DNA of 64,000 nucleotides from a virus: positions 186,001-250,000 of the IMG/VR virus record IMGVR_UViG_3300029983_000007; one strand, given 5' to 3'. Below the pieces are notes generated by a model. The model was not told where the DNA came from, searched no databases, and was given only the letters and a program-made list of their open reading frames with translations. The position numbers were made by a program, and so were the translations under genes. Every line of letters begins with the position of its first letter. Position 1 is the stretch's first letter. This document shows, piece after piece, positions 8,608 through 15,956 of the stretch.

Positions 8608-8836
8608 CACAGAAGATATATTATTGTGTAAAAAAGACTATTTAATATATTCTGTTGTTGTGTTTCATAAAAATAAATATTATTATAATAGATTTAATAA
8701 ATCTCATGTTTGTTGTACTATATGTGATGATGATTCATTTGAACATTTGCTTAGTTATGACGAGGTATCTGAGCATTTTTACACTAAACAAGAAGTTAGG
8801 AAAATTAAATTGAAAAAATTGAATGAATGTCAGTAA
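8588..8836 (+). CDS. array protein 15 (GDK family, last copy), 82 aa
   Basis: LNTEDILLCKKDYL...FYTKQEVRKIKLKKLNECQ. Although no gene overlaps its end, tag B is still present, which argues that the tag is not only a leftover of the next gene's start signal. Confidence 0.78.
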   Translation: MKKQNLNTEDILLCKKDYLIYSVVVFHKNKYYYNRFNKSHVCCTICDDDSFEHLLSYDEVSEHFYTKQEVRKIKLKKLNECQ

Positions 8837-8957
8837 AGTTTATTTTTATTAATAACTATTAAAAAAATATAACACAAAAAACATTTTTATTTTAACTAAG
8901 TATATATTATATGAATAATAATTTCAATTTAGTTGTAAATAAAAATAATAAAAAATA

Positions 8958-9125
8958 ATGGAATCTGAAAAAGAACCGCTCACAGTATCTGAACAAAATC
9001 ACAGAATTATTTCATTACTGGAAAGTATTAAAGATCAACTCATCATTCTGACTGATGTAGAAAGAAATAAAGATACAAAGAATAGTGTGTTGGAATATAT
9101 TAGAAATAGAAAACAACAATACTAA
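8958..9125 (+). CDS. small hypothetical protein, 55 aa
   Basis: Helical, charged ORF (MESEKEPLTVSEQNHRIISLLESIKDQLIIL...) ending directly at a strong terminator hairpin. Isolated between the paralogue array and the cas operon. Unrecognised. Confidence 0.55.
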   Translation: MESEKEPLTVSEQNHRIISLLESIKDQLIILTDVERNKDTKNSVLEYIRNRKQQY

Positions 9126-9156
9126 AAAAGAGAAGGTTAAAGCCTTCTCTTTTTTT
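9124..9156 (+). terminator. intrinsic terminator upstream of the cas operon
   Basis: Perfect 13-bp stem AAAAAAGAGAAGG / CCTTCTCTTTTTT with a 6-nt loop, ending in a T run. It insulates the cas operon from the array. Confidence 0.88.
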
Positions 9157-9165
9157 GTTGTTTAA

Positions 9166-9197
9166 TTTGGTAGTTTAAAATATTTAGATTACTTTTG
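9166..9197 (+). promoter_or_regulatory. Bacteroidota-type promoter of the cas7-cas5-cas6 operon
   Basis: TTTG at 9166-9169, a 20-nt spacer, and TACTTTTG at 9190-9197 match the Bacteroidetes -33/-7 consensus TTTG/TANNTTTG exactly. It lies about 40 nt before the cas7-like start. Confidence 0.75.
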
Positions 9198-9237
9198 TTG
9201 TTGATAAAAACAATTATAAAAACATTAAAAAAATTAT

Positions 9238-10323
9238 ATGAAAAAAGTAAGAAGCATTTTATTTAAAATGGAATTAAAAGGCAACGGAGTTGTTAATTTT
9301 GATAGTAATGATCAAAAATATCTTTGGAATGAAAATACAAAAGGTACTGGTCAAGAAAGAGTTAATCACAATAATGTCAGCTTTGCTAAAAAACGTTGGT
9401 ATAAAAATGATGACGGTACAATTGATAAAAAATTGATTGTTTCAAGTAACTGTCTTAGGTATTCAATATTTTCTGATGATACTTTATTTCAATCACCAAA
9501 TATAATTAATAATAGTTTTTTACTAAATTCAATGATTGCCACTCCAGGTTTAATTTGTCGTGGATATATGTTTGCAGAAAAAGATCCATCAAAATCATAT
9601 AAACGATCTAGTGTATTGAATATTACAGATGCTGAACAAATAAATAATTCGATATCTACATTAGAAACTTTTAGTCGTAGTGGAGAAAAAATTGTTGATG
9701 AAAACAAATCTGACACAAGTTTCTTCAAAAAAGAAACAGTAGGTAATATTGTATATGAAGCGATAGGTAGTATTGATATGATGCAAATTCAATTTGTTAG
9801 TTGTGATCAACTATTTGATAGGATGGCATTAAATCCAGATATATTTCCAGATTATAAGAAATTTCTTTCTACTAAATTACCAAATTTCAATTCTGAACTT
9901 AGTTATTATCAAATTAAAGGTAGTGCTATTGAACTTCCTGAATATGGTTTTATGTTATCAAATGAAAATGTGATATTTTTAGTAAAGGATTTATTCACTA
10001 AAATGTTAAACTTAAAAATTCGAAAAGCATCTGCATTTGCTGAAGTTTCTTCTATCAAATATAAAATTGTTAATGATCCATTTGAAGATAAATTTAGTGA
10101 TGAAGACGGCTGGTTGGAATTGAATAAAAACGTTATTGAAACATTGAATTTTGATAATGAGGACTTCTATGAGAAATATGATTTTGATGCTGCTAAATCT
10201 TTAAGATTAGAATTAGAAGATGCTGCAAAAGCCAGAAAAGATGCTAATAAAGATGCTGCAAATTTAAAAAAAGAAGAAGCAAAATCTAAAAAAGAAAAAA
10301 AAGTAGAAGAAACTGAAGAATAA
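9238..10323 (+). CDS. Cas7-like crRNA backbone protein
   Basis: 361 aa. First gene of the operon that leads into the CRISPR array. The opening strand (VRSILFKMELKGNGVVNFDS) and the segment KLIVSSNCLRYSIFSDD followed by TPGLICRGYMF resemble the RRM core and thumb region of Cas7 backbone subunits, which polymerise along the crRNA in Cascade. The last 45 residues are a Lys/Glu/Ala-rich charged tail that is unusual for Cas7. The family cannot be assigned to a subtype by eye. The assignment rests on position plus these features. Confidence 0.62.
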   Translation: MKKVRSILFKMELKGNGVVNFDSNDQKYLWNENTKGTGQERVNHNNVSFAKKRWYKNDDGTIDKKLIVSSNCLRYSIFSDDTLFQSPNIINNSFLLNSMIATPGLICRGYMFAEKDPSKSYKRSSVLNITDAEQINNSISTLETFSRSGEKIVDENKSDTSFFKKETVGNIVYEAIGSIDMMQIQFVSCDQLFDRMALNPDIFPDYKKFLSTKLPNFNSELSYYQIKGSAIELPEYGFMLSNENVIFLVKDLFTKMLNLKIRKASAFAEVSSIKYKIVNDPFEDKFSDEDGWLELNKNVIETLNFDNEDFYEKYDFDAAKSLRLELEDAAKARKDANKDAANLKKEEAKSKKEKKVEETEE

Positions 10324-10334
10324 TAAAAAATAGC

Positions 10335-11210
10335 ATGAAATATTTAAAGTTAAGTTTCAGAAATGCTGGCTTCTATACTGTTAATAAAAATACTAAAGAC
10401 TTTATGTTTGATATAAATGGTCAGCACAAAAGAAAAGATGTATTATATGGTAAACAGCAAAAAGTTAGTATTTCTGTTAATCAGATAAGTAATATGTTAC
10501 ATGTTTTAATGGGCGAAAGACCAAGTGCAACATATCGTGATACTTTAATAAATCCGATAAATTCTATTTTTCAAACTGCTAATAAATCATACATTAAGAT
10601 TTATACCTCATTTTTTATAAATAAAAATAAAAATGTGAAATATTATCCTTCTGAAAGTGTTACTATTAGAAAATCAGTTTGGAATAGTTTTAATCCTGCA
10701 CCAGATTTAGTTTATTGGAAAAGAGTTGAGAATTTTTTAACTAATGATATAGATAATTCATTATATCTTGAATTTGTAAAAATATTAAATTCTATATTAG
10801 AATATGATGTATTAAAAAAAACATTTTTAGATGTTATTGATGAATTGATAAAAAATCATAAAAATCATAGTTTAATTAACACTTTTAAATTAAAACTTAA
10901 AGAATCAATGAAAGTTCCAATGATTAAAATATTGGATGGTGAATATGATGGCACTATGAATAAAAATAGTAGAACAATGTTGACTACTAATTTTGGTGTT
11001 GATAAGATTACTAGATTGAGTGGTTCTATTATAATACCAGTTGAAGAATATGATATTGAAAAAATTAGGAATTCAAAAGGTTCTGTTACTTTATTAGACG
11101 GTGGAGTAGTGTGGATTGAAGATTTGATAAATGATTATGAATTTGGAGTTAGAGAACTTGAAGAATATTTACCTATTAATAAATTAGAAGAATATGAGAA
11201 TAATATTTGA
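10335..11210 (+). CDS. Cas5-like subunit
   Basis: 291 aa, between the Cas7-like and Cas6 genes, where Cas5 sits in most type I operons. The start MKYLKLSFRNAGFYTV could be the first RRM strand, and a Gly-containing segment (LSGSIIIPVEEYD) lies near the C-terminus. Cas5 normally caps the 5' handle of crRNA. At 291 aa it is on the long side, and no separate large subunit is present, so it may carry extra duties. It overlaps cas6 by 17 nt. Alternative: an unrelated effector component. Confidence 0.5.
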   Translation: MKYLKLSFRNAGFYTVNKNTKDFMFDINGQHKRKDVLYGKQQKVSISVNQISNMLHVLMGERPSATYRDTLINPINSIFQTANKSYIKIYTSFFINKNKNVKYYPSESVTIRKSVWNSFNPAPDLVYWKRVENFLTNDIDNSLYLEFVKILNSILEYDVLKKTFLDVIDELIKNHKNHSLINTFKLKLKESMKVPMIKILDGEYDGTMNKNSRTMLTTNFGVDKITRLSGSIIIPVEEYDIEKIRNSKGSVTLLDGGVVWIEDLINDYEFGVRELEEYLPINKLEEYENNI

Positions 11211-11907
11211 ATTTACAGAAAATACATCATTAGTACCAATTAATAATCAGTCATATATGAATTATTATATTCAAAAATGTCTTGGCGACAATAATAAATA
11301 TCATGATTCTAAGAATGATTATTCTATTTCTTCATTATATGGAGGTAAGTTAACAGATGATGAATTACATTTATCTTTCAAAAATGGAGGCATTATTGTT
11401 GTAACTTCAAAAAATGAAGAATTCTTGAATACTTTGATATGTGGTGTGATGTCTAATAAAGAATTAAAATGGGGAATGAAATTTGATAAAATTAATTTCA
11501 TTTCTGAAATTTTTAGAAATGGCTGGAATCATTTTGCTACATTATCTCCTTTTATTATTAAAAAATATATTGATAAAAAGAATTATACCTTTTCAACTTT
11601 GAATGATTCTGATTTTGTAGATACTGTAAAAAAACATATTATAAAAAAATTGAGTAAAATTTATAATGGTATAAATTTAACAGATTTTGATGTTAAAATA
11701 ATCAATCATCCTTCTCATAAAGTAAAAAAAATAATGGTGAAGAATGTTAAAAATGAAGCTAATCAATGTCAAGTCAGTATATTCTGTTCATCAGATGTAG
11801 CAGAAAAAATTTACAATTTAGGTATAGGTCAATCAACTGGTTCAGGATTTGGAACAATTTATAAAACAGAAAATAGAGATAAATATAATTTAGAATTGAA
11901 AAAATGA
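11194..11907 (+). CDS. cas6: Cas6 crRNA-processing endoribonuclease
   Basis: 237 aa. Shows the two best Cas6 landmarks: a central TLSPFIIKK segment (about 116-124) and the C-terminal Gly-rich loop LGIGQSTGSGFG (209-220), the counterpart of GxGxSxxxGFG. Cas6 cuts pre-crRNA at the base of the repeat hairpin; the repeats downstream have a 5-bp stem. His113 or His172 could be catalytic (inference). Last gene of the operon, 92 nt before the array. Confidence 0.85.
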   Translation: MRIIFEFTENTSLVPINNQSYMNYYIQKCLGDNNKYHDSKNDYSISSLYGGKLTDDELHLSFKNGGIIVVTSKNEEFLNTLICGVMSNKELKWGMKFDKINFISEIFRNGWNHFATLSPFIIKKYIDKKNYTFSTLNDSDFVDTVKKHIIKKLSKIYNGINLTDFDVKIINHPSHKVKKIMVKNVKNEANQCQVSIFCSSDVAEKIYNLGIGQSTGSGFGTIYKTENRDKYNLELKK

Positions 11908-11931
11908 TTAATTTTAATCTAAATGATATTG

Positions 11932-11967
11932 TTACAAGTGATTTTTTAAATTATAAATCACTTGTAA
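11932..11967 (+). promoter_or_regulatory. perfect inverted repeat in the CRISPR leader
   Basis: TTACAAGTGATTT (11932-11944) and AAATCACTTGTAA (11955-11967) pair over 13 bp around a 10-nt AT loop. No T run follows, so it is a poor terminator. It sits between cas6 and the first repeat, inside the presumed leader, and could be an operator, an RNA hairpin stopping or pacing readthrough, or a leader architecture element. Confidence 0.7.
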
Positions 11968-11999
11968 TGTTATGTATATCTGTCAATTATGAATAATGA

Positions 12000-13222
12000 A
12001 CTGATACTTATATAATTCCGCAAGGGAATCACAACAATGTGGAATGTAACTGGAATTAATGTTTTACTGATACTTATATAATTCCGCAAGGGAATCACAA
12101 CGAATATGCAGAATATTCAAAAAAGAGAATAACTGATACTTATATAATTCCGCAAGGGAATCACAACACAACAGATAATGGAAATAAATTACAAGTTACT
12201 GATACTTATATAATTCCGCAAGGGAATCACAACTCTAGCAGTGCAATAGAGCCAGCCCAATCAACTGATACTTATATAATTCCGCAAGGGAATCACAACT
12301 ATAAATAACAAAGAACTAATGAAAAACTCACTGATACTTATATAATTCCGCAAGGGAATCACAACTCAGCCTGAATTTTACCTTTACCCATCATTACTGA
12401 TACTTATATAATTCCGCAAGGGAATCACAACTAAAAATAACCATCTAATAATTGAGACATAACTGATACTTATATAATTCCGCAAGGGAATCACAACTGA
12501 TGTGATGATATACAGAAAAAAAAATAACTGATACTTATATAATTCCGCAAGGGAATCACAACATCATTCTATTGATTGTTATATTTCTTCTAACTGATAC
12601 TTATATAATTCCGCAAGGGAATCACAACATCTTTTCTATATAATATATTTTCATATTTACTGATACTTATATAATTCCGCAAGGGAATCACAACATCAAA
12701 AAATGTAATTCTATATTTATAATTACTGATACTTATATAATTCCGCAAGGGAATCACAACATATATTTTCTTTAAACTGCTCAATGATGAACTGATACTT
12801 ATATAATTCCGCAAGGGAATCACAACATTGCGTACGACTCATATAATTCAACACAAACTGATACTTATATAATTCCGCAAGGGAATCACAACAGCCCATA
12901 TGTACACCCTATTTAGTGGTACACTGATACTTATATAATTCCGCAAGGGAATCACAACTGCGCTTGAGTTGTTGAATTTGCTGCAAAAACTGATACTTAT
13001 ATAATTCCGCAAGGGAATCACAACTTTAATGCTTTTGCAAATTTTGGCATAATAACTGATACTTATATAATTCCGCAAGGGAATCACAACATTGCAGTTT
13101 GATACATTTCAAAATAAGAAACTGATACTTATATAATTCCTTGATGGAATCACAATATTGAAAAAATAGAAAAGTTGATACAATAAACTAATAATTATAT
13201 CATTCCGTAAAGGAATTTAAAA
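12000..13222 (+). CRISPR. CRISPR array: 19 repeats of 36 bp, 18 spacers of 29-30 bp
   Basis: Seventeen identical repeats start every 66 bp from 12000 (one interval, 12462 to 12527, is 65), followed by two degenerate repeats at 13121 and 13187. The repeat begins ACTGATACTTATATAATTCC and ends GGGAATCACAAC; ATTCC and GGAAT form a 5-bp stem with a 5-nt loop. The degenerate repeats face cas3, so the leader is on the cas6 side and transcription is from the plus strand. Both degenerate repeats keep the stem and differ mainly in the loop and flanks. All spacers differ. Confidence 0.98.
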
Positions 13223-13234
13223 TATTAAAAATTA

Positions 13235-13266
13235 TTTGTATAATCAAATAAATAATAGTATATTTG
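13235..13266 (+). promoter_or_regulatory. promoter of cas3
   Basis: TTTG at 13235-13238, a 20-nt spacer and TATATTTG at 13259-13266, exact Bacteroidota consensus, 25 nt before the cas3 ATG. Nuclease-helicase expression is therefore separable from the array and effector operon. Confidence 0.75.
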
Positions 13267-13290
13267 CATGTTATAAAAAATTATTAAAAT

Positions 13291-15564
13291 ATGATAGAAA
13301 CATTAGTGTCTAATAGTAATGGAGTATCTTTAAAAACTCACTCGTTAGCTGTTCAAAAAATAGCAGTTATAATGGCTGAAAGATTAGGATTACCAATTGA
13401 TATACAAAATGCTATATCAAAAGCTGCTTTGTTACATGACATTGGAAAATCTTATATTCCTTTTCAAAATTATGTATCAAAAAAAGTTGTATCTGAAGAG
13501 TTTACTAATAATAAAATATTTCATCATGAAATTTCATGGGCTATACTTAGATATCTTATGAATATTGATAAAGATTATAATTATAGTATTTTATATTCTA
13601 TATATTGGCATCATTCCAGAGATATGAGTAATAAAAATAAAGAATATGCATCATCGATATTAGAAAAATTAACAGATGATGATAAACAAAGAGTATTAAC
13701 TGTGTATAATGAATTAACTGGTGAAAATAAAGTTTTATCAGATCTTGATGTTAATATCATGAATGATAAAATTCCTGATTATTATATAAATAAAGATGAT
13801 AAAATTTGTTCATTGAATATTATTGTTATGTCTTGTGTAGTTTCTTCAGATAGATATGTATCATCAATAAATATAGACCAGAATAAAATTTTAATTGATG
13901 ATAATTATTGTAATGAAATTGTTGATTCTATAGATTATTCTCCTACAAAAAATTATATAACACCAAAAAATTATGATATTGATCGTTTTAATTATCAATT
14001 ATCTTGTGCTGGTGATATAAATAGTAATCAAACTTCTGAATTGAAAGCACCTGCTGGTTATGGTAAAACTATTAATGGCTTACTTGCTTGGATTAAATCT
14101 GGGAATAGAAAATTAATTTGGGTTTGTCCAAGAAATACAATAGCGGAAACTCTATTTGATGGTGTTAAAAATGAACTTAATGCATTAAGTATCAATAATA
14201 TTAGTGTTGAATTGTTTCTTACTGGAGAAAGACGTGATATTTATAATGAAAACAATAATATAGATTTCACATCGGATATTATAATCACTAATATTGATAA
14301 TTTTTTGACTCCTACCATTAATAATTTTGTTAGAGATAGAATGTACTCATTATTATCAAGTTATGTTATTTTTGATGAATTTCATGAATTAGTTGCGTCT
14401 GAGCCGTACTTTGCTTGTTTTGTTAATATCATGAATGTTAGACATAGATATACAAATAGTAAAACATTACTGATGAGTGCGACCCCTACAATGATGACAA
14501 ATTTATGGGATAACTCAATTAAAGGAACTGCTATTTTACCAAATGAAACTAATCATTATAATGCTGCTCATTCTAAGAAATTTAGAATAAATTTCTTAGA
14601 TGATATAACTTTAGTAAATCCTCAACTAAATAGTTTATTTATAACAAATTCAATAAAATCTTCTCAAACAAAAACTATTGATGACGATTATTCAGTTATA
14701 GCGCATAGTAAATATATGATTGATGACAGAAAGTGTATAATTGATAGTATATTTGATATGTATGGTAAAAATAAGAAGATTCAAAATAAATTAGATGTTA
14801 TATCTGCGCCATTGATTCAAGCTGCTATGGATTTATCTTTTGGTATTATGACTGAAATTCCTAAATCTCCAGAAGATACATTTCAAAGATTGGGTAGACT
14901 TAATAGATGGGGAGAATATGATGTAGTTGATTATAATATTTTAGTTAATATTAATGATAAAAAAATAAATTTAAGTGAATTAGCTTCAATTAATCTTACT
15001 TATGACATAAAATTAAATAAATTGTGGATTGATTATTTAAAAAATAATATTATTGATAAATATGAATATACATTAGATGAATTGTACATTAAATACAATG
15101 TTTTTAATTCAATGTATAAAAAAGAAATAAATGAATATATTAATGATAGATACATTAAAAGTAGAGAATCATTATCTAAATTATTTCCAAGAAAATATAT
15201 AAATAAAGATACAAAAAAAATAGTATCATCAGGTTCTAAACTTAGGGACAATGGATCAAATAATATTTATTGTATATATAAAATATATAATACTGATGAG
15301 TATACAGATGTATTTAGTATTGATTCTAATGGTTCAGATATGGATAAACATGAAGATAATACTACTCAAACTAATCAGATTCGTTCTATTAAGAAATTGT
15401 TAACTGATAGTAGATTTGAATATAATAAACATAGATTATTAACAGGTAACAAATTTACTAGTAATAAATTATTTGAATCTGCAAAAAATCCTAAGACTCC
15501 ATATATTTGTTACCATAAAGAATATCATCCAAAATTAGGGCTTATATCAATTTATTTATTATAA
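13291..15564 (+). CDS. cas3: Cas3 HD nuclease / SF2 helicase
   Basis: 757 aa. An N-terminal HD nuclease domain shows H17, LLHDIGK (H49-D50), HHEISW (about 72), WHHSRD (about 97) and a later SSDR, so all metal ligands look intact. The helicase follows: PAGYGKT (Walker A, about 257), FDEFHE (motif II variant), LLMSATPT and TFQRLGRLNRW (motif VI). Cas3 degrades target DNA after Cascade recruitment. It lies beyond the array, apart from the effector genes, with its own promoter. Length and order are normal for cas3. Confidence 0.93.
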   Translation: MIETLVSNSNGVSLKTHSLAVQKIAVIMAERLGLPIDIQNAISKAALLHDIGKSYIPFQNYVSKKVVSEEFTNNKIFHHEISWAILRYLMNIDKDYNYSILYSIYWHHSRDMSNKNKEYASSILEKLTDDDKQRVLTVYNELTGENKVLSDLDVNIMNDKIPDYYINKDDKICSLNIIVMSCVVSSDRYVSSINIDQNKILIDDNYCNEIVDSIDYSPTKNYITPKNYDIDRFNYQLSCAGDINSNQTSELKAPAGYGKTINGLLAWIKSGNRKLIWVCPRNTIAETLFDGVKNELNALSINNISVELFLTGERRDIYNENNNIDFTSDIIITNIDNFLTPTINNFVRDRMYSLLSSYVIFDEFHELVASEPYFACFVNIMNVRHRYTNSKTLLMSATPTMMTNLWDNSIKGTAILPNETNHYNAAHSKKFRINFLDDITLVNPQLNSLFITNSIKSSQTKTIDDDYSVIAHSKYMIDDRKCIIDSIFDMYGKNKKIQNKLDVISAPLIQAAMDLSFGIMTEIPKSPEDTFQRLGRLNRWGEYDVVDYNILVNINDKKINLSELASINLTYDIKLNKLWIDYLKNNIIDKYEYTLDELYIKYNVFNSMYKKEINEYINDRYIKSRESLSKLFPRKYINKDTKKIVSSGSKLRDNGSNNIYCIYKIYNTDEYTDVFSIDSNGSDMDKHEDNTTQTNQIRSIKKLLTDSRFEYNKHRLLTGNKFTSNKLFESAKNPKTPYICYHKEYHPKLGLISIYLL

Positions 15565-15596
15565 TTTGATTAATACAATTATTACCCTCATCTTTG
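15565..15596 (+). promoter_or_regulatory. promoter of the 78-aa gene
   Basis: TTTG at 15565-15568, a 20-nt spacer, and CATCTTTG at 15589-15596 (one mismatch to TANNTTTG). Confidence 0.6.
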
Positions 15597-15636
15597 TACA
15601 CAATATTTTTAATAACTCACACTAAATAGTAAAATT

Positions 15637-15873
15637 ATGGGTAAAACACATAAAACATTAGTAAAAGCTAGTTATTTTTTAGAAAGAAAACTGGTAAAAT
15701 ACATTTCAAATCCAATAGTATATATTGAAGAAGATGGTATTAATGAGAAGAGTTTAAAGATACATTTAGATAATCCAAGCACAAGTTTAATTCATAATAT
15801 TAATGAATGTGCGAATGAGACATATTTAAGATTTGGAATTAAGACAGTAATAAGAAAATACATAACTAATTAA
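15637..15873 (+). CDS. small hypothetical protein next to cas3, 78 aa
   Basis: Basic N-terminus (MGKTHKTLVKASYFLERKLVKY), then a short alpha/beta body ending TVIRKYITN. It has its own promoter and terminator, so it is a monocistronic unit between cas3 and a helicase gene. Unrecognised; an accessory or regulator of the CRISPR locus is possible from position only. Confidence 0.7.
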   Translation: MGKTHKTLVKASYFLERKLVKYISNPIVYIEEDGINEKSLKIHLDNPSTSLIHNINECANETYLRFGIKTVIRKYITN

Positions 15874-15905
15874 AAAAGAGAAGAGTTAAATCTTCTCTTT
15901 TTTTT
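15872..15905 (+). terminator. intrinsic terminator after the 78-aa gene
   Basis: AAAAAAGAGAAGA / TCTTCTCTTTTTT, 13-bp stem, 6-nt loop, T run. Nearly the same sequence as the terminator at 9124. Confidence 0.88.
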
Positions 15906-15934
15906 GTTTGTGTCAAATATTATCCTTACATTTG
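15903..15934 (+). promoter_or_regulatory. promoter of the second SF2 helicase
   Basis: TTTG at 15903-15906 lies in the terminator's T run; after 20 nt comes TACATTTG (15927-15934), an exact consensus match. Confidence 0.7.
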
Positions 15935-15956
15935 TAAATAATTTTAAATAAATATC

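Noticed and set aside
12590-13087. Minus-strand reading frames encoding repeated IPLRNYISIS
   Set aside because: They are the CRISPR repeats read through the spacers; the periodic peptide is an artefact of the 66-bp period.
12000-13222. CRISPR array transcribed from the cas3 side (minus strand)
   Set aside because: Degenerate repeats lie at the cas3 side, which marks the trailer; the leader-like region is next to cas6.
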